Source of the DNA: Candidatus Omnitrophota bacterium
Lineage (GTDB): Bacteria > Omnitrophota > Gorgyraeia > Zapsychrales > Zapsychraceae
NCBI GenBank assembly: GCA_015233195.1
Contig: JADFYE010000016.1
Coordinates: 1-43,961 of the forward strand
Reading direction: 5' to 3'
Length of the DNA: 43,961 nucleotides
Shown here: one piece after another, positions 1 through 8,800 of the stretch
How positions within the stretch are numbered: the first letter of the stretch is position 1
Layout: every line of letters begins with the position of its first letter
The notes under the pieces: generated by a model
What the model saw: only the letters and a program-made list of their open reading frames with translations
Database searches by the model: none
Told to the model about the DNA's origin: nothing
Position numbers and translations under genes: made by a program

Positions 1-2
1 AT

Positions 3-56
3 GAAGGTAATTGGATTGAATACTTTCAAGATTGGATAAATATATATGGGAGATGA
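3..56 (+). CDS. C-terminal end of an upstream gene (possible RHS toxin tail), partial
   Basis: The frame starting at base 3 is open from the window edge to a TGA at 54-56 and reads EGNWIEYFQDWINIYGR, a plausible protein ending. The next gene can start at GTG 58, one base after this stop, behind GGGAG at 48-52. That close coupling and the RHS gene further on suggest the tail of a polymorphic toxin followed by its immunity gene. Only 17 codons are visible, so the family cannot be named. Confidence 0.4.
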   Translation, partial: EGNWIEYFQDWINIYGR

Positions 57-57
57 A

Positions 58-513
58 GTGAATAAAATATTAAAAATCAATGAAAGTGAATTTTATTGTA
101 ATATTAAAGTTTTGCGTAGAATTGATAATCCATTATCGATAACTTTAAATTATCTTTTTATTTTTTGTTGTTGTGCATTAAGTGTTGTTAGTGTTTGGGT
201 TTATTATTTCTATCCGTCAGTAAAAATAATTATTTTGTTTTTTGTTTTGTTTTTGTTTGTTTTATTTGTGTTTGAAATTTGTAATGAGTATTTAGGTAGG
301 GAAAATCTTAAGATAAAGACAGAAAATGGGCAGATTTTTATATCTATTAATTCGACAATCATGCAATATGATTTAGAAAAATGTAAATTCGAATATCATA
401 AAGAAAAAGACTCATGGTTGATTCTAAAATACGATAATAAGGATGTTCAAGTATGGACTTTTGCAAAAATTCCGCCTAAAGAATTTTTTGATTTTATTGC
501 TAAAAATAAATAG
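58..513 (+). CDS. small two-helix membrane protein, putative immunity protein
   Basis: A protein of about 151 residues with two adjacent hydrophobic helices in its first half and a hydrophilic, charged C-terminal half. No family is recognised. The start is taken as GTG 58, because GGGAG lies a few bases upstream and the preceding frame stops at 54-56; ATG 46 is the alternative, giving 155 residues, but it would overlap the SD. It is very AT-rich. Membrane proteins just downstream of toxin tails in RHS loci are often immunity proteins; that role is inferred from position only. A palindromic repeat begins 34 bases downstream. Confidence 0.6.
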   Translation: MNKILKINESEFYCNIKVLRRIDNPLSITLNYLFIFCCCALSVVSVWVYYFYPSVKIIILFFVLFLFVLFVFEICNEYLGRENLKIKTENGQIFISINSTIMQYDLEKCKFEYHKEKDSWLILKYDNKDVQVWTFAKIPPKEFFDFIAKNK

Positions 514-547
514 GACAGACGCTATTTTTCGTAGATATTTTGTTTTA

Positions 548-634
548 TATTGAAGTTCCGACGTGTAGCGCGGAACTAAATTCGCGCAGATCACTTACGT
601 TCGCTATCGCTACGTAAGTGATGCGCTCATTTAA
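548..634 (+). repeat. 87-bp palindromic repeat, copy 1
   Basis: This copy matches 3136-3222 in 86 of 87 positions. It contains a small hairpin (AGTTCCG/CGGAACT) and a larger one (ATCACTTACGT/ACGTAAGTGAT around an 11-base loop) that can be extended by AAAT..GCGC/GCGC..ATTT. It looks like a REP or MITE-type element. The RHS reading frame begins exactly where the repeat ends, with a TGA inside the repeat at 619-621, so it marks the point where the RHS gene is truncated. Confidence 0.85.
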
Positions 635-2349
635 TAGATAATGTAAATACAGCAGATCAGACGTTTGGATACGACTCACTCAACAGATTAACATCAGCGA
701 ATGGTCAGGCGTATGGCGCTAAGACGTATGATTATGATGAGATTGGGAATATAAATTCTAAAGACGGAAAAACATATTCATACGGCGAGAATAATGCAGG
801 ACCGCACGCAGTAACATCATTGTCTGACGGGTCAACGTATGCGTACGACGCTAACGGGAATATGCAAACCCGTACCGAGAGCGGCTCTTTGACAAGTTAT
901 AGTTATGATACTGAAAATCGTCTGAAAACAGTAATAAAGGGCGGCGCAACAGTCGGGCAGTACACATACGACGGTGACGGCGGGAGGTCAACTAAAACCG
1001 CAGGAGGGGCAACAACAATATTCATCGGCGCAATGTACGAAGAGACTAACGCGACCCCTACCAAAAACATCTTCTTAGGCGGACAGCGCATAGCCTCAAT
1101 CAACACCCAAGGCGCATACTACTATCTCACCGACCATCTTGGTGGAACCAACGTCCTGATGGATTCATCAGGCGTAAAGAAAGAACTTATAGAGTACGAC
1201 CCCTATGGAAGTTATGCAAGACACGACAAGTATGGTGACAGTGATGAAGTTGCACGTTTCTATTTCACAGGTAAAAAGTTAGACGATGAATCAGGATTGT
1301 ACTTTTTTGAGGCAAGATACTACGACTCAAAACTCGGTCGCTTTATAACGCCGGATACTATCGTCCAGAGTCCCAGCAATCCGCAGACGTTGAATAGATA
1401 TAGTTACTGTGGCAATAATCCGGTGAATAGGGTTGACCCGAGTGGGCATAAATGGAGTTGGACTAAATTTTGGCATGCGGCAGTTGGGGCGTTTGTAGGT
1501 GTGGTAGCAACAATATTACTCGGTCCTGTAGGAACAGGTTTTTTTGCTACATTTGCTGGTGCAGGTGCGTTTGGTGGGGCTTTGGGTGGTGCTATAAGTG
1601 GTGGCTTAGATGGGGGTTGGCGAGGGGCGCTAATAGGCGGTGCGATGGGTGGCGCGCTTGGAGGTTTAGGTGGGTGGGCATATGGAGAAAGCCTTGCTGG
1701 TCACGCAATTGGTAATCAGATAATGGGTGGAATGCTTGCTGCTGGAGTAGGAATAGCAGCAGCTACAAATAGTTGGGATAGTTTTGCTGGGGGATTAACT
1801 GGTGCGGTTGTTGGTAGTGTAGCGAGTAATGGGATTATTGAATCAAAAACATGGAAAAATTGGCAACAAAATAGAAGATTGCAAGCTCTTTCAAAAATTT
1901 CATCTTCAGAAAGTGAAGGTCAAAAATCATTAAGTGTTGCTAAGAATACAGAAGATGACATATTAAATAATAAAAACGTACAGGATAAAATTAATCAAGC
2001 ATGGGATGATTCTTTTAATCAGCCACCTTATGGTGGTCCTGGTGGTGCTACTTATCGTGAACAAGGAGGATTTATTTATCAAGATGCAAATGGACAATTA
2101 GATGTTGCGCGGTGGCCATCAGGAAATCCAAACAGTTATCAAGGAATAACAATTCCTCATTCACCAGAAGGGACGATTGCATTATTTCATACTCATCCTT
2201 TTGCAAGCATTCAACCTAGTTCCGGTGATTATATTGCATATGGAATATATGGTATGAAAGGCTACATTATTGGAAATAATGGTGTTAGTAGATTTACGCC
2301 AGATATGAATGGAGGGAAATGGGATGTGTTGCCATCAATTATCAAATAA
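622..2349 (+). CDS. 5'-truncated RHS/YD-repeat protein with JAMM-like C-terminal tip
   Basis: The frame encodes YD repeats (YDYDEIGN, YAYDANGNM, YTYDGDGG), then the RHS-associated core with LTDHLGG, YDPYGSY and the ARYYDSKLGRFITPD signature, ending at the DPSG junction motif. A Gly/Ala-rich hydrophobic segment follows, then a C-terminal domain with HTHPFASIQPSSGD, matching the HxHx(7)SxxD JAMM/JAB metalloprotease motif. RHS proteins are normally over 1,000 residues. Here the frame runs back only into the 87-bp repeat, where TGA 619-621 stops it, and no convincing start or SD exists; TTG 820 is the first formal start (509 residues). It is most likely a displaced tip or pseudogene rather than an intact toxin. 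The next gene overlaps its end region and is a putative immunity gene. Confidence 0.75.
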   Translation, partial: CAHLIDNVNTADQTFGYDSLNRLTSANGQAYGAKTYDYDEIGNINSKDGKTYSYGENNAGPHAVTSLSDGSTYAYDANGNMQTRTESGSLTSYSYDTENRLKTVIKGGATVGQYTYDGDGGRSTKTAGGATTIFIGAMYEETNATPTKNIFLGGQRIASINTQGAYYYLTDHLGGTNVLMDSSGVKKELIEYDPYGSYARHDKYGDSDEVARFYFTGKKLDDESGLYFFEARYYDSKLGRFITPDTIVQSPSNPQTLNRYSYCGNNPVNRVDPSGHKWSWTKFWHAAVGAFVGVVATILLGPVGTGFFATFAGAGAFGGALGGAISGGLDGGWRGALIGGAMGGALGGLGGWAYGESLAGHAIGNQIMGGMLAAGVGIAAATNSWDSFAGGLTGAVVGSVASNGIIESKTWKNWQQNRRLQALSKISSSESEGQKSLSVAKNTEDDILNNKNVQDKINQAWDDSFNQPPYGGPGGATYREQGGFIYQDANGQLDVARWPSGNPNSYQGITIPHSPEGTIALFHTHPFASIQPSSGDYIAYGIYGMKGYIIGNNGVSRFTPDMNGGKWDVLPSIIK

Positions 2350-2353
2350 AAAA

Positions 2354-3025
2354 ATGTGTTCATTAAAAATGACTTCTAAAATTTTGATTTTGAGCCTGTG
2401 TATTTTAATTTCGTCATTCATTTTGTATTCACCCGGGCAAGCAGAACAGAAAAGTGATATTTTTATTCCATGGGATTATTTAACTCTTCCACGAGATATG
2501 GCAAAGTACCAAAATGTTTTAAAGAGAATTTTTTTTAATAAACAGTATTCAATTTTAACAATGTTGTATTTACCTGTATCAAAAAATGAATGGATTGTGA
2601 AAGTCGAAAACATTAATTCGGAAGTTATGGAGGCTGTTGTTATTGAAAGCAAGAAAAGGATATGGGATACGTTGTTACAATCTGGATTTTCCGATGAGAT
2701 TATAGAAAAAACGAATTGGGATATTTCTATAAGTAAGAAAGAAATAAACAAGAAGTTAGTAAACAAGATTTTTAAAATATGGAAGACAAATTTAGAGGGG
2801 GTGTATCCCTTAAATGATAGCCTAAAAATGCTGGACACGGATATATTATATTTTTCTTGTTGGGAAAATAAAATTGGATATTATTCTGGTATGAATTATA
2901 GTGTGGCGCCTCATTCAAATGCCGCCAAAATGGTGCAGATTGGTTTAAAGTTAAAAGAATATGTTTTATCGAATGAAAAAAAGAAATCAAAAATTTTATC
3001 GGAATTGGAATTATTAGCTCAATAA
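2354..3025 (+). CDS. secreted hypothetical protein, putative immunity partner of the RHS tip
   Basis: About 223 residues from ATG 2354, four bases after the RHS stop. The N-terminus is a signal peptide (MTSKILILSLCILISSFILY, then SPGQA before the mature part). An upstream ATG at 2309 would put a non-signal extension in front and lie inside the RHS gene; ATG 2369 is also possible. The mature part is lysine-rich and alpha/beta in character, with no recognised family. Its place directly after an RHS tip is where immunity genes occur, so that role is inferred. A JAMM peptidase tip acting outside the cytoplasm would fit a secreted immunity protein. The minus-strand frames over it are shadows. Confidence 0.6.
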   Translation: MCSLKMTSKILILSLCILISSFILYSPGQAEQKSDIFIPWDYLTLPRDMAKYQNVLKRIFFNKQYSILTMLYLPVSKNEWIVKVENINSEVMEAVVIESKKRIWDTLLQSGFSDEIIEKTNWDISISKKEINKKLVNKIFKIWKTNLEGVYPLNDSLKMLDTDILYFSCWENKIGYYSGMNYSVAPHSNAAKMVQIGLKLKEYVLSNEKKKSKILSELELLAQ

Positions 3026-3135
3026 CTAGGGGCGGAGTGAGCTGCCCCGGGTTTAAATAATTAGAATAATTAGTGACAGGCACCAATTTGCTATATTTCC
3101 CGTTTATGTTTATGGTAGCACTGCCATCTCTTTAG

Positions 3136-3222
3136 TATTGAAGTTCCGACGTGTAGCGCGGAACTAAATTCGCGCAAATCACTTACGTTCGCTATCGCTA
3201 CGTAAGTGATGCGCTCATTTAA
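3136..3222 (+). repeat. 87-bp palindromic repeat, copy 2
   Basis: It differs from copy 1 at 548-634 by one base (A for G ahead of the large hairpin). It again abuts a 5'-truncated gene: the fibronectin reading frame is open only back to TGA 3207-3209 inside the repeat. Stop codon and gene are in the same phase relative to the repeat in both copies. Confidence 0.85.
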
Positions 3223-3722
3223 AGGTTTATTATGGTACAGCGTCTGGCGTTTATGGCGCGCCCGTTGTTCTTGGTAATGTAACTAGTAAAATTGTTACCG
3301 GCTTAACTAATGGCACAAAATATTATTTCGCAGTTACTGCATACAATACTGTTAGTGAATCAGTAAAATCAGTCGAGAAATTCGCAACACCTTTATTGCC
3401 AGCTCCCTCAACTCCTGTATTACAAAACGTCGACCCTGGCATAGCTCAGGTAAGGTTAGGCTGGAGCACTTCAAGCGGAGCAACTGCGTATATTGTTAGG
3501 TATTATAAAGTCGTAAGCGGCACAAGCGCGATGAGAGCAAGTGTTCAAACTGCAGCAACTACATCTGATCCTGTGGTTGAAGTTCCAGTAGGCAACGTTA
3601 CTAATTATACAGTCCAAAATTTAGAGGAGAATGCGACCTACGCGTTTAGTGTAGCAGCAACCAACGGCGTAGTTCAAAGCGCCCCGTCTAATGAAATGCA
3701 AGCTGAAGTTTTAAGCAAATAA
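3210..3722 (+). pseudogene. fibronectin type III protein fragment, 5'-truncated
   Basis: The frame reads through two FN3 domains. The first starts at KVYYGTASGVYG right at the repeat end and includes LTNGTKYYFAVTAYN; the second includes VRLGWSTSSGATAYIVRYY and LEENATYAFSVAATN. Both carry the YxFxVxA pattern typical of FN3 strand F. The first formal start, TTG 3396, lies between the domains and would cut domain 1 away, so this is the 3' end of a longer secreted adhesin or extracellular enzyme whose 5' part was lost at the 87-bp repeat. Its TAA at 3720-3722 is immediately followed by the left inverted repeat of the RAYT element. Confidence 0.7.
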
Positions 3723-3738
3723 ATAGTGTCAGATCTCG
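3723..3738 (+). repeat. left 16-bp inverted repeat of the RAYT element
   Basis: ATAGTGTCAGATCTCG, perfect reverse complement of 4582-4597, with an internal AGATCT palindrome. Confidence 0.85.
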
Positions 3739-3868
3739 TGATGTTGTTGAAATATATGATGTTATGAATTAATTACAACTTTTAATTCTCGTCGATGAAG
3801 TTGTGAGTTTTAAATAGAAAACGCGTTTCCCTTCGCGTAAATTTTTCTTAAAATCGAAGGAGGAGCGT

Positions 3869-4558
3869 GTGCCTAGAGAAAAACGAATTACGCGGGCCGG
3901 ATTGATATATCATGTGATTAATCGCGGAAATAATCGTCAACCTGTATTTCTTGAAGACGATGATTTTAGGAAATATTTAGGAATTCTATATAGATTTAAA
4001 AAGCAATATCAGTTTAAATTGTTTGCGTACTGTTTAATGACCAATCATGTCCATTTACTAATACAGGTTGGTGAAAAAAAGACAATCAGTCAAATAATGC
4101 AAAGTATCACAGTTGCTCATACACGGCATTATCATTTTAAATATCAATCCAGTGGTCATGTTTGGCAAGGGCGGTTTAATAGTCCTATTGTTAGTGATGA
4201 TGAATATTTGCTGAATGTAATGAAATATATAGAGCAAAATCCTTTGCGGGCTCGGATGGTAAAAAATATTGGTGAGTATTTGTGGTCGAGCTATCGTTTA
4301 AATGCGCTTGCAGTACAATGTAAAATGATCGATCGGCAAGATAATAAAGTTTATCAGAAATTGGGTGAGACGGATGATATTAGGCGAGAGCAATATATTA
4401 GGTTGATGAAGAGGGGTATTGCAGAGCAAGATTTGGAAGATATAAGGTTTAGTGTAAAGACGGGGAGTTATATATCGGAGAAATTTAAAGTTAAAATTGA
4501 GCAAATGATGGCTAAGAAACGTGGACGAGGTAGGCCTAGAAAAGTAATTTATTCATAA
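3869..4558 (+). CDS. REP-associated tyrosine transposase (RAYT, Y1_Tnp)
   Basis: A 229-residue Y1 transposase of the RAYT group, which cut and rejoin single-stranded DNA at REP-type hairpins. The N-terminus has the usual RxTRAGLIYHVINRGNNRQ segment, the HUH motif is TNHVHLL (about residues 60-66) and the catalytic tyrosine is in YIEQNPLRA. The C-terminus ends in an AT-hook-like KKRGRGRPRK. The start is GTG 3869 behind a strong GGAGGAG. It is full length and intact. The gene lies inside perfect 16-bp inverted repeats and 650 bp from an 87-bp palindromic repeat present twice; these hairpins could be its substrates, but they do not resemble the element's own ends. Confidence 0.9.
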   Translation: MPREKRITRAGLIYHVINRGNNRQPVFLEDDDFRKYLGILYRFKKQYQFKLFAYCLMTNHVHLLIQVGEKKTISQIMQSITVAHTRHYHFKYQSSGHVWQGRFNSPIVSDDEYLLNVMKYIEQNPLRARMVKNIGEYLWSSYRLNALAVQCKMIDRQDNKVYQKLGETDDIRREQYIRLMKRGIAEQDLEDIRFSVKTGSYISEKFKVKIEQMMAKKRGRGRPRKVIYS

Positions 4559-4581
4559 GCTGTTGGCAATGTGGTGGTTAT

Positions 4582-4597
4582 CGAGATCTGACACTAT
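4582..4597 (-). repeat. right 16-bp inverted repeat of the RAYT element
   Basis: CGAGATCTGACACTAT, exact reverse complement of 3723-3738. It overlaps the last codon of the minus-strand ATPase gene. Confidence 0.85.
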
Positions 4598-5757
4598 ATA
4601 TTGGAAGATAGAAATTTTTTCCATCCTAAAACATGCGCGGTTGATCTGTTTTGCGATGTGTCGCCGCCGTATACGATTTTTGCTTTTTCTGGAGGATATT
4701 TTGATAGTTTGCACCAATAGGTTATGTTTTTAAAATAATCTTCAGAAATGGTCTTACCAGATTTTATTTCGATAGGGATCACGGAAGTTTCTTTTTCCAT
4801 AATACAGTCGATCTCTCTGCCCAATTTATCCTGCCAAAACCATACGCCAGGATCATCACCTTGATTGAAACGTGATTTTACAATTTCTGAAATGATGAAA
4901 CATTCAAACAAATTTCCTTTTAGCGGATGTTGCGTCAGAGTATCTTTATTTTTTATTCCCATTAAATATGATGCCAGCCCGGTATCGTAGAAATAAATTT
5001 TAGGTGTTTTTATGAGCCGTTTGTTTAGATTGTTGTAGTGAGGCCGCAGTAAAAATATGATATAACTTGATTCCAGGACAGAGATCCAGGATTTAGCTGT
5101 GTTATGTGTGATCCCGCATTCATCAGCGAGAGAAGATAAATTCAACAATTGACCAACGCGGTTGGCGCATAATTTTAAAAATGTTTGAAATGTTGAAAGA
5201 TTGTGCACGTTTTTTAGGAGACGGATATCCCGATCGATATAAGTGCGGACATAATTGGCGTAAAGATCTTTCGGATTCAGATGATCTGCATATATTCGTG
5301 GATAGCCGCCGTGAAATAAATGTTCTTCAAAGGAAGTGAACGCGTGATGGGAATCAGATAATTCCTTCCATGATAGCGGCAGCAATGACAGCAGTGCTAC
5401 GCGTCCAGCAAGTGATTGTGTGATTTGTTCCATGAGTAGAAAATTATGGGAGCCGGTAAGTATAAATAAGCCGGGTATTTTTGCGTTATCAAGTATGCCT
5501 TGTAAATAAGAAAAAATAGCAGGAACTCGTTGAACCTCATCAAGAATCGCACCGTGAGGATACTGATCAAGAAAGCCTCGAGGGTCTTTTTCCGCAAATT
5601 CTCGAGTATCAGGGTCTTCAAGAAGTACATAAGGTTTTTTTGGAAAAGTTTCGCGGACTAAAGTGGTTTTTCCTGACTGTCTAGGTCCGGTAAGAGCTAT
5701 CGCAGGGAATTTTTTTGCTGTTGAACTAAGTTTTAAAGATAAAGTTCTTTTTATCAT
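4594..5757 (-). CDS. AAA+ ATPase with DUF4143 C-terminal domain
   Basis: A 387-residue ATPase of the AAA_14/DUF4143 family. Walker A is GPRQSGKTT near residue 22, Walker B is GAILDEVQ, and the sensor region is ILTGSHNF. The C-terminal half has the DUF4143 pattern KIYFYDTGL and a nuclease-like end, FWQDKLGREIDCIM...IPIEIKSGK, resembling the D-ExK arrangement of PD-(D/E)xK folds. The cellular role of the family is poorly known. The start is placed at ATG 5757, not 5778, because a TTGACA-17-TACATT promoter ends six bases before it, implying a leaderless message. The stop TAG lies in the right inverted repeat of the RAYT element, so the last residues may be altered by that insertion. Confidence 0.85.
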   Translation of the reverse strand: MIKRTLSLKLSSTAKKFPAIALTGPRQSGKTTLVRETFPKKPYVLLEDPDTREFAEKDPRGFLDQYPHGAILDEVQRVPAIFSYLQGILDNAKIPGLFILTGSHNFLLMEQITQSLAGRVALLSLLPLSWKELSDSHHAFTSFEEHLFHGGYPRIYADHLNPKDLYANYVRTYIDRDIRLLKNVHNLSTFQTFLKLCANRVGQLLNLSSLADECGITHNTAKSWISVLESSYIIFLLRPHYNNLNKRLIKTPKIYFYDTGLASYLMGIKNKDTLTQHPLKGNLFECFIISEIVKSRFNQGDDPGVWFWQDKLGREIDCIMEKETSVIPIEIKSGKTISEDYFKNITYWCKLSKYPPEKAKIVYGGDTSQNRSTAHVLGWKKFLSSNI

Positions 5758-5763
5758 GATGTA

Positions 5764-5811
5764 AATGTAACACGGCATGGACAGATTGTCAATTAAATTT
5801 ACAATTTGTCC
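5764..5811 (-). promoter_or_regulatory. promoter and palindromic operator of the DUF4143 ATPase gene
   Basis: On the minus strand TTGACA, a 17-base spacer and TACATT are followed six bases later by the ATG at 5757. A 33-bp imperfect palindrome at 5779-5811 (16-bp arms, two mismatches, core GGACAxATTGT) covers the -35 and upstream region, as expected for a repressor site. Palindrome and hexamers are visible; autoregulation is inferred. Confidence 0.6.
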
Positions 5812-5819
5812 AGATATTG

Positions 5820-8800
5820 CTACCGTCTACTCACTGATTGCAAGAACCCGCTTATCTGGTTAAAGTCCAAATGTTTTGCCTTTAAATTTTTTTCAGGTTC
5901 TTTTTTGGCTGTTACTTTTTGAGTTTGGAACACATAATCATTAAACAGCCACTTGCCATTTATGTAAGTATACAAACGTACATAAACTGCTTTACCATTC
6001 AACGGAATTATGTGGGTACTTGCCTTAAATCTTTCGTGATTGAATGATCTGCTTAATAAATTCCCTGATCCGGCTGATGTTCCAATCATTAACGCGTAGT
6101 ATTTAGCGTTCTTTATTTTTTCCCATTCAAAAGTAACTTTATCGCTTTTGATCACAGACCCTTTAACTGGCATTAATAATTTGCTTATTGTGTCAGTTTT
6201 TGGCGGTTCAGGCGGCACTGGAGGTGGAGGAGGAACCACTACCGGCGCAGTTACAGTTACATTTATCATTTTTTGATCTGTGGCGCCATTCACATCAGTT
6301 ACAGAGAACACGAAATAGAATTGTCCGACGGTTGCTGGCGTCCATGCAAACGCTGCTGTACCGTTACCCTGGTCAGTTAATGTAGCAGCCAGAGTAGATA
6401 TAGCGTCGCCATTTTGTAATTTAGCGCTTAAAATCATTTTATCATTATCCGGGTCAGACGCTGAAACACTAAATTGTAATTTTTGATTCTGCACTACACT
6501 CTTATCGCCTATGGAATTAAGTGTAGGAGGTTCATTATCTTTATACCGGAAAATATCCCAGTTATTATTGCGGTATTCCACCCAAGCAATGCTGGTTCCG
6601 TCTGCAACCGGTGGTCTGGTCAAGAAAGTGGTTGGGGTAATGTTTATAATCTGTTTAGAAGTCAAATCATAAGCAACTATATGTTCAGTGCCGTCATTTC
6701 TCCACCATGCGATTTTAGTATTATTTATCGTCGCGTTATGGTCAGTGGTGGTTCCAGTAGATAATTGGGTGGTCACAGCAGTAGTCATGTTGTACATCAT
6801 AATACGCCAATAACCGTCTACAAAACTTTGCCATACCACAATGTTTCCGTTAACATCCGGATATAAATCATCAGTGGCTAAGGACGATAATTGGCTTTCT
6901 TTTCCAGTTGCTAGGTCGAATGCGTAAATATCAGCATTACCGTTACGATAATCTTCCCATACTATAATATTCCCGTCGATCTTAGGACGTAAAATTTTGG
7001 CTCCTGAGGTAGTTATTTGTTTTTCAGTTTTTGAAATTATGTCATATAAAAATACATCAGAATTTCCATTACGATAATCTTCCCAAACCACGTTACTGCC
7101 GGATACAACTGGATTGCGCTGGTCAGCAATATTGATACATACTGGAAATTCTTCTTTGGTCGATAAATTAAAACCATAAACATCCCGTTGTCCGCTGCGA
7201 TAATCGCTCCATACCACTATGTTACCGCTTATTGACGGTAAAGATTGTCGGGTAGGATCAATAGTAACGCGTACTTCTTCTTTAGTGTTCATATTCATTG
7301 CGTATATGTCACGTTGTACGTCGCGGGTATCTTCCCAGGCTGCCCAGTCGCCGGATATGGCTAAATTGGTTTGATTATAATCATCTTCAGTGATCTGTTT
7401 AACTAACGGGGCAGCGGCTAAAACATTGATGCGTGTCATATCTGTAAATTCCCATTCACCGGATTGTGATATAGCGCGTATATCATATGCTCCTGCGCTC
7501 CATGTATCGGTCGGGATTTCCGCAATAACATTATCCTGTACAGGCACATTAAACGGTCCAGCGACCAGATCCCAAGTTTGTGAACCAACTTTACGGGTTT
7601 CAATTTGATAATCTGTAAAACCCGGACCATATGCTGAGCCATTTAATTTAATGGTAGGTAAACTTAAGTCAAAATTATAATTATTATAAGGACGAGCAAT
7701 TTTTATAGCTACAGGTTTAGTGATTTTTAAAGCGTTAGCAGCGTCGATACGACCATATCCAAAATTTTGTTCAAATCCAGTACCGGTTACATCAGCGCTG
7801 GATGCGCGGATAATTTGGCGGATCTCTTCATTAGTAAATGTCGGGTTAAGGCTCGCGATCAAAGCTGCTAAACCAGAAACCTGGGCAGCAGCAAGAGAGG
7901 TACCGGACGAAATATCATAATTCTCCCCGATCGTGGGCGCTAAAATATTAACACCCGGAGCTGCTACGTCGATTGATGCGCCAAAATTAGAACTTGCCAC
8001 TTTACTGATATCATCTTGAGCGCTGGATGAAACTGCCATAACTTCTTTCATATTATTCGGGCTGTAATTTGCGATATCGTCATTATTATCACCAGCTGCA
8101 AACACTACTAAACAACCGGATTGGTACGCAAACTTTACAGCGTCTTGAATTAAATTATTTATCGGACAAGGAGAAGAATAATACCAGCTGCTATTTATAA
8201 TTTTTGCGCCGTTTTGGGCTGCATAAATTATTGCTTGGGCGAGCGTTGAATCATTACCTTGTTGAGTGTCGCTGTTAAAACCTTTAAGTATCATTAATTT
8301 AGCTTCAGGAGCAACCCCGCCTGCGCCATTGTTATTTAACGCGCCGGCAATAATTCCGGCTACCCGTGTACCGTGTCCTTTTGAATCAATTGGAGCGCTG
8401 GTACCGTCCACAAAATTATATCCGTTAACATCGTCCACAAAACCATTACCGTCATCATCAACGCCATTAATCTGTTGTTCTGGGACATTAATCCAAAAAT
8501 GTCCTTGTAAATCAGGATGGTTAAAATCTACGCCAGTATCAATTACTGCCACAACTACATCTTTACCTTGCGATACAGTCCATGCAGCTTGGGCGTTAAT
8601 TTTGGCTAAATTCCATGCAGGTACAAAAGTGCCGCCTGTAACAGCGGCTAATTTCATGTTATGGTCAGGCTGAGCGTATTGAACATGTTCATCAGCGCTA
8701 TAGGCACGGATCACTTCCTCTATATTAGAGCCTTGTGGAATTTTGAAAATGTAAACATTGTACAAAGGATGTTTAGGATCAATAGCTTGGCTTCGGTCAG

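Larger units (their letters stand above)
3723..4597 (+). mobile_element. 875-bp RAYT (HUH, Y1 transposase) element bounded by 16-bp inverted repeats
   Basis: A perfect inverted repeat, ATAGTGTCAGATCTCG at 3723-3738 and its reverse complement at 4582-4597, brackets a single transposase gene. The left end begins right after the FN3 stop; the right end contains the stop codon of the convergent ATPase gene (4594-4596). No flanking target duplication is visible, which is normal for Y1 transposases. The upstream part has an ACAACTT/AAGTTGT stem at about 3775-3806. Inverted repeats are seen directly; mobility is inferred. Confidence 0.75.

Noticed and set aside
1470..1715. 81-residue frame inside the RHS gene
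   Set aside because: It is an out-of-frame reading of the Gly/Ala-rich RHS segment; composition (Trp, Cys, Arg-rich) is that of a shadow.
548..3222. CRISPR array
   Set aside because: Only two copies of the repeat, 2.5 kb apart, with genes between them; no short regular spacing anywhere in the window.
3396..3722. FN3 protein starting at TTG 3396
   Set aside because: That start is between two FN3 domains and the frame is open upstream into the repeat, so it is a fragment and not a complete gene.
4298..4504. minus-strand frame over the RAYT gene
   Set aside because: Antisense shadow; the RAYT frame has all catalytic motifs.
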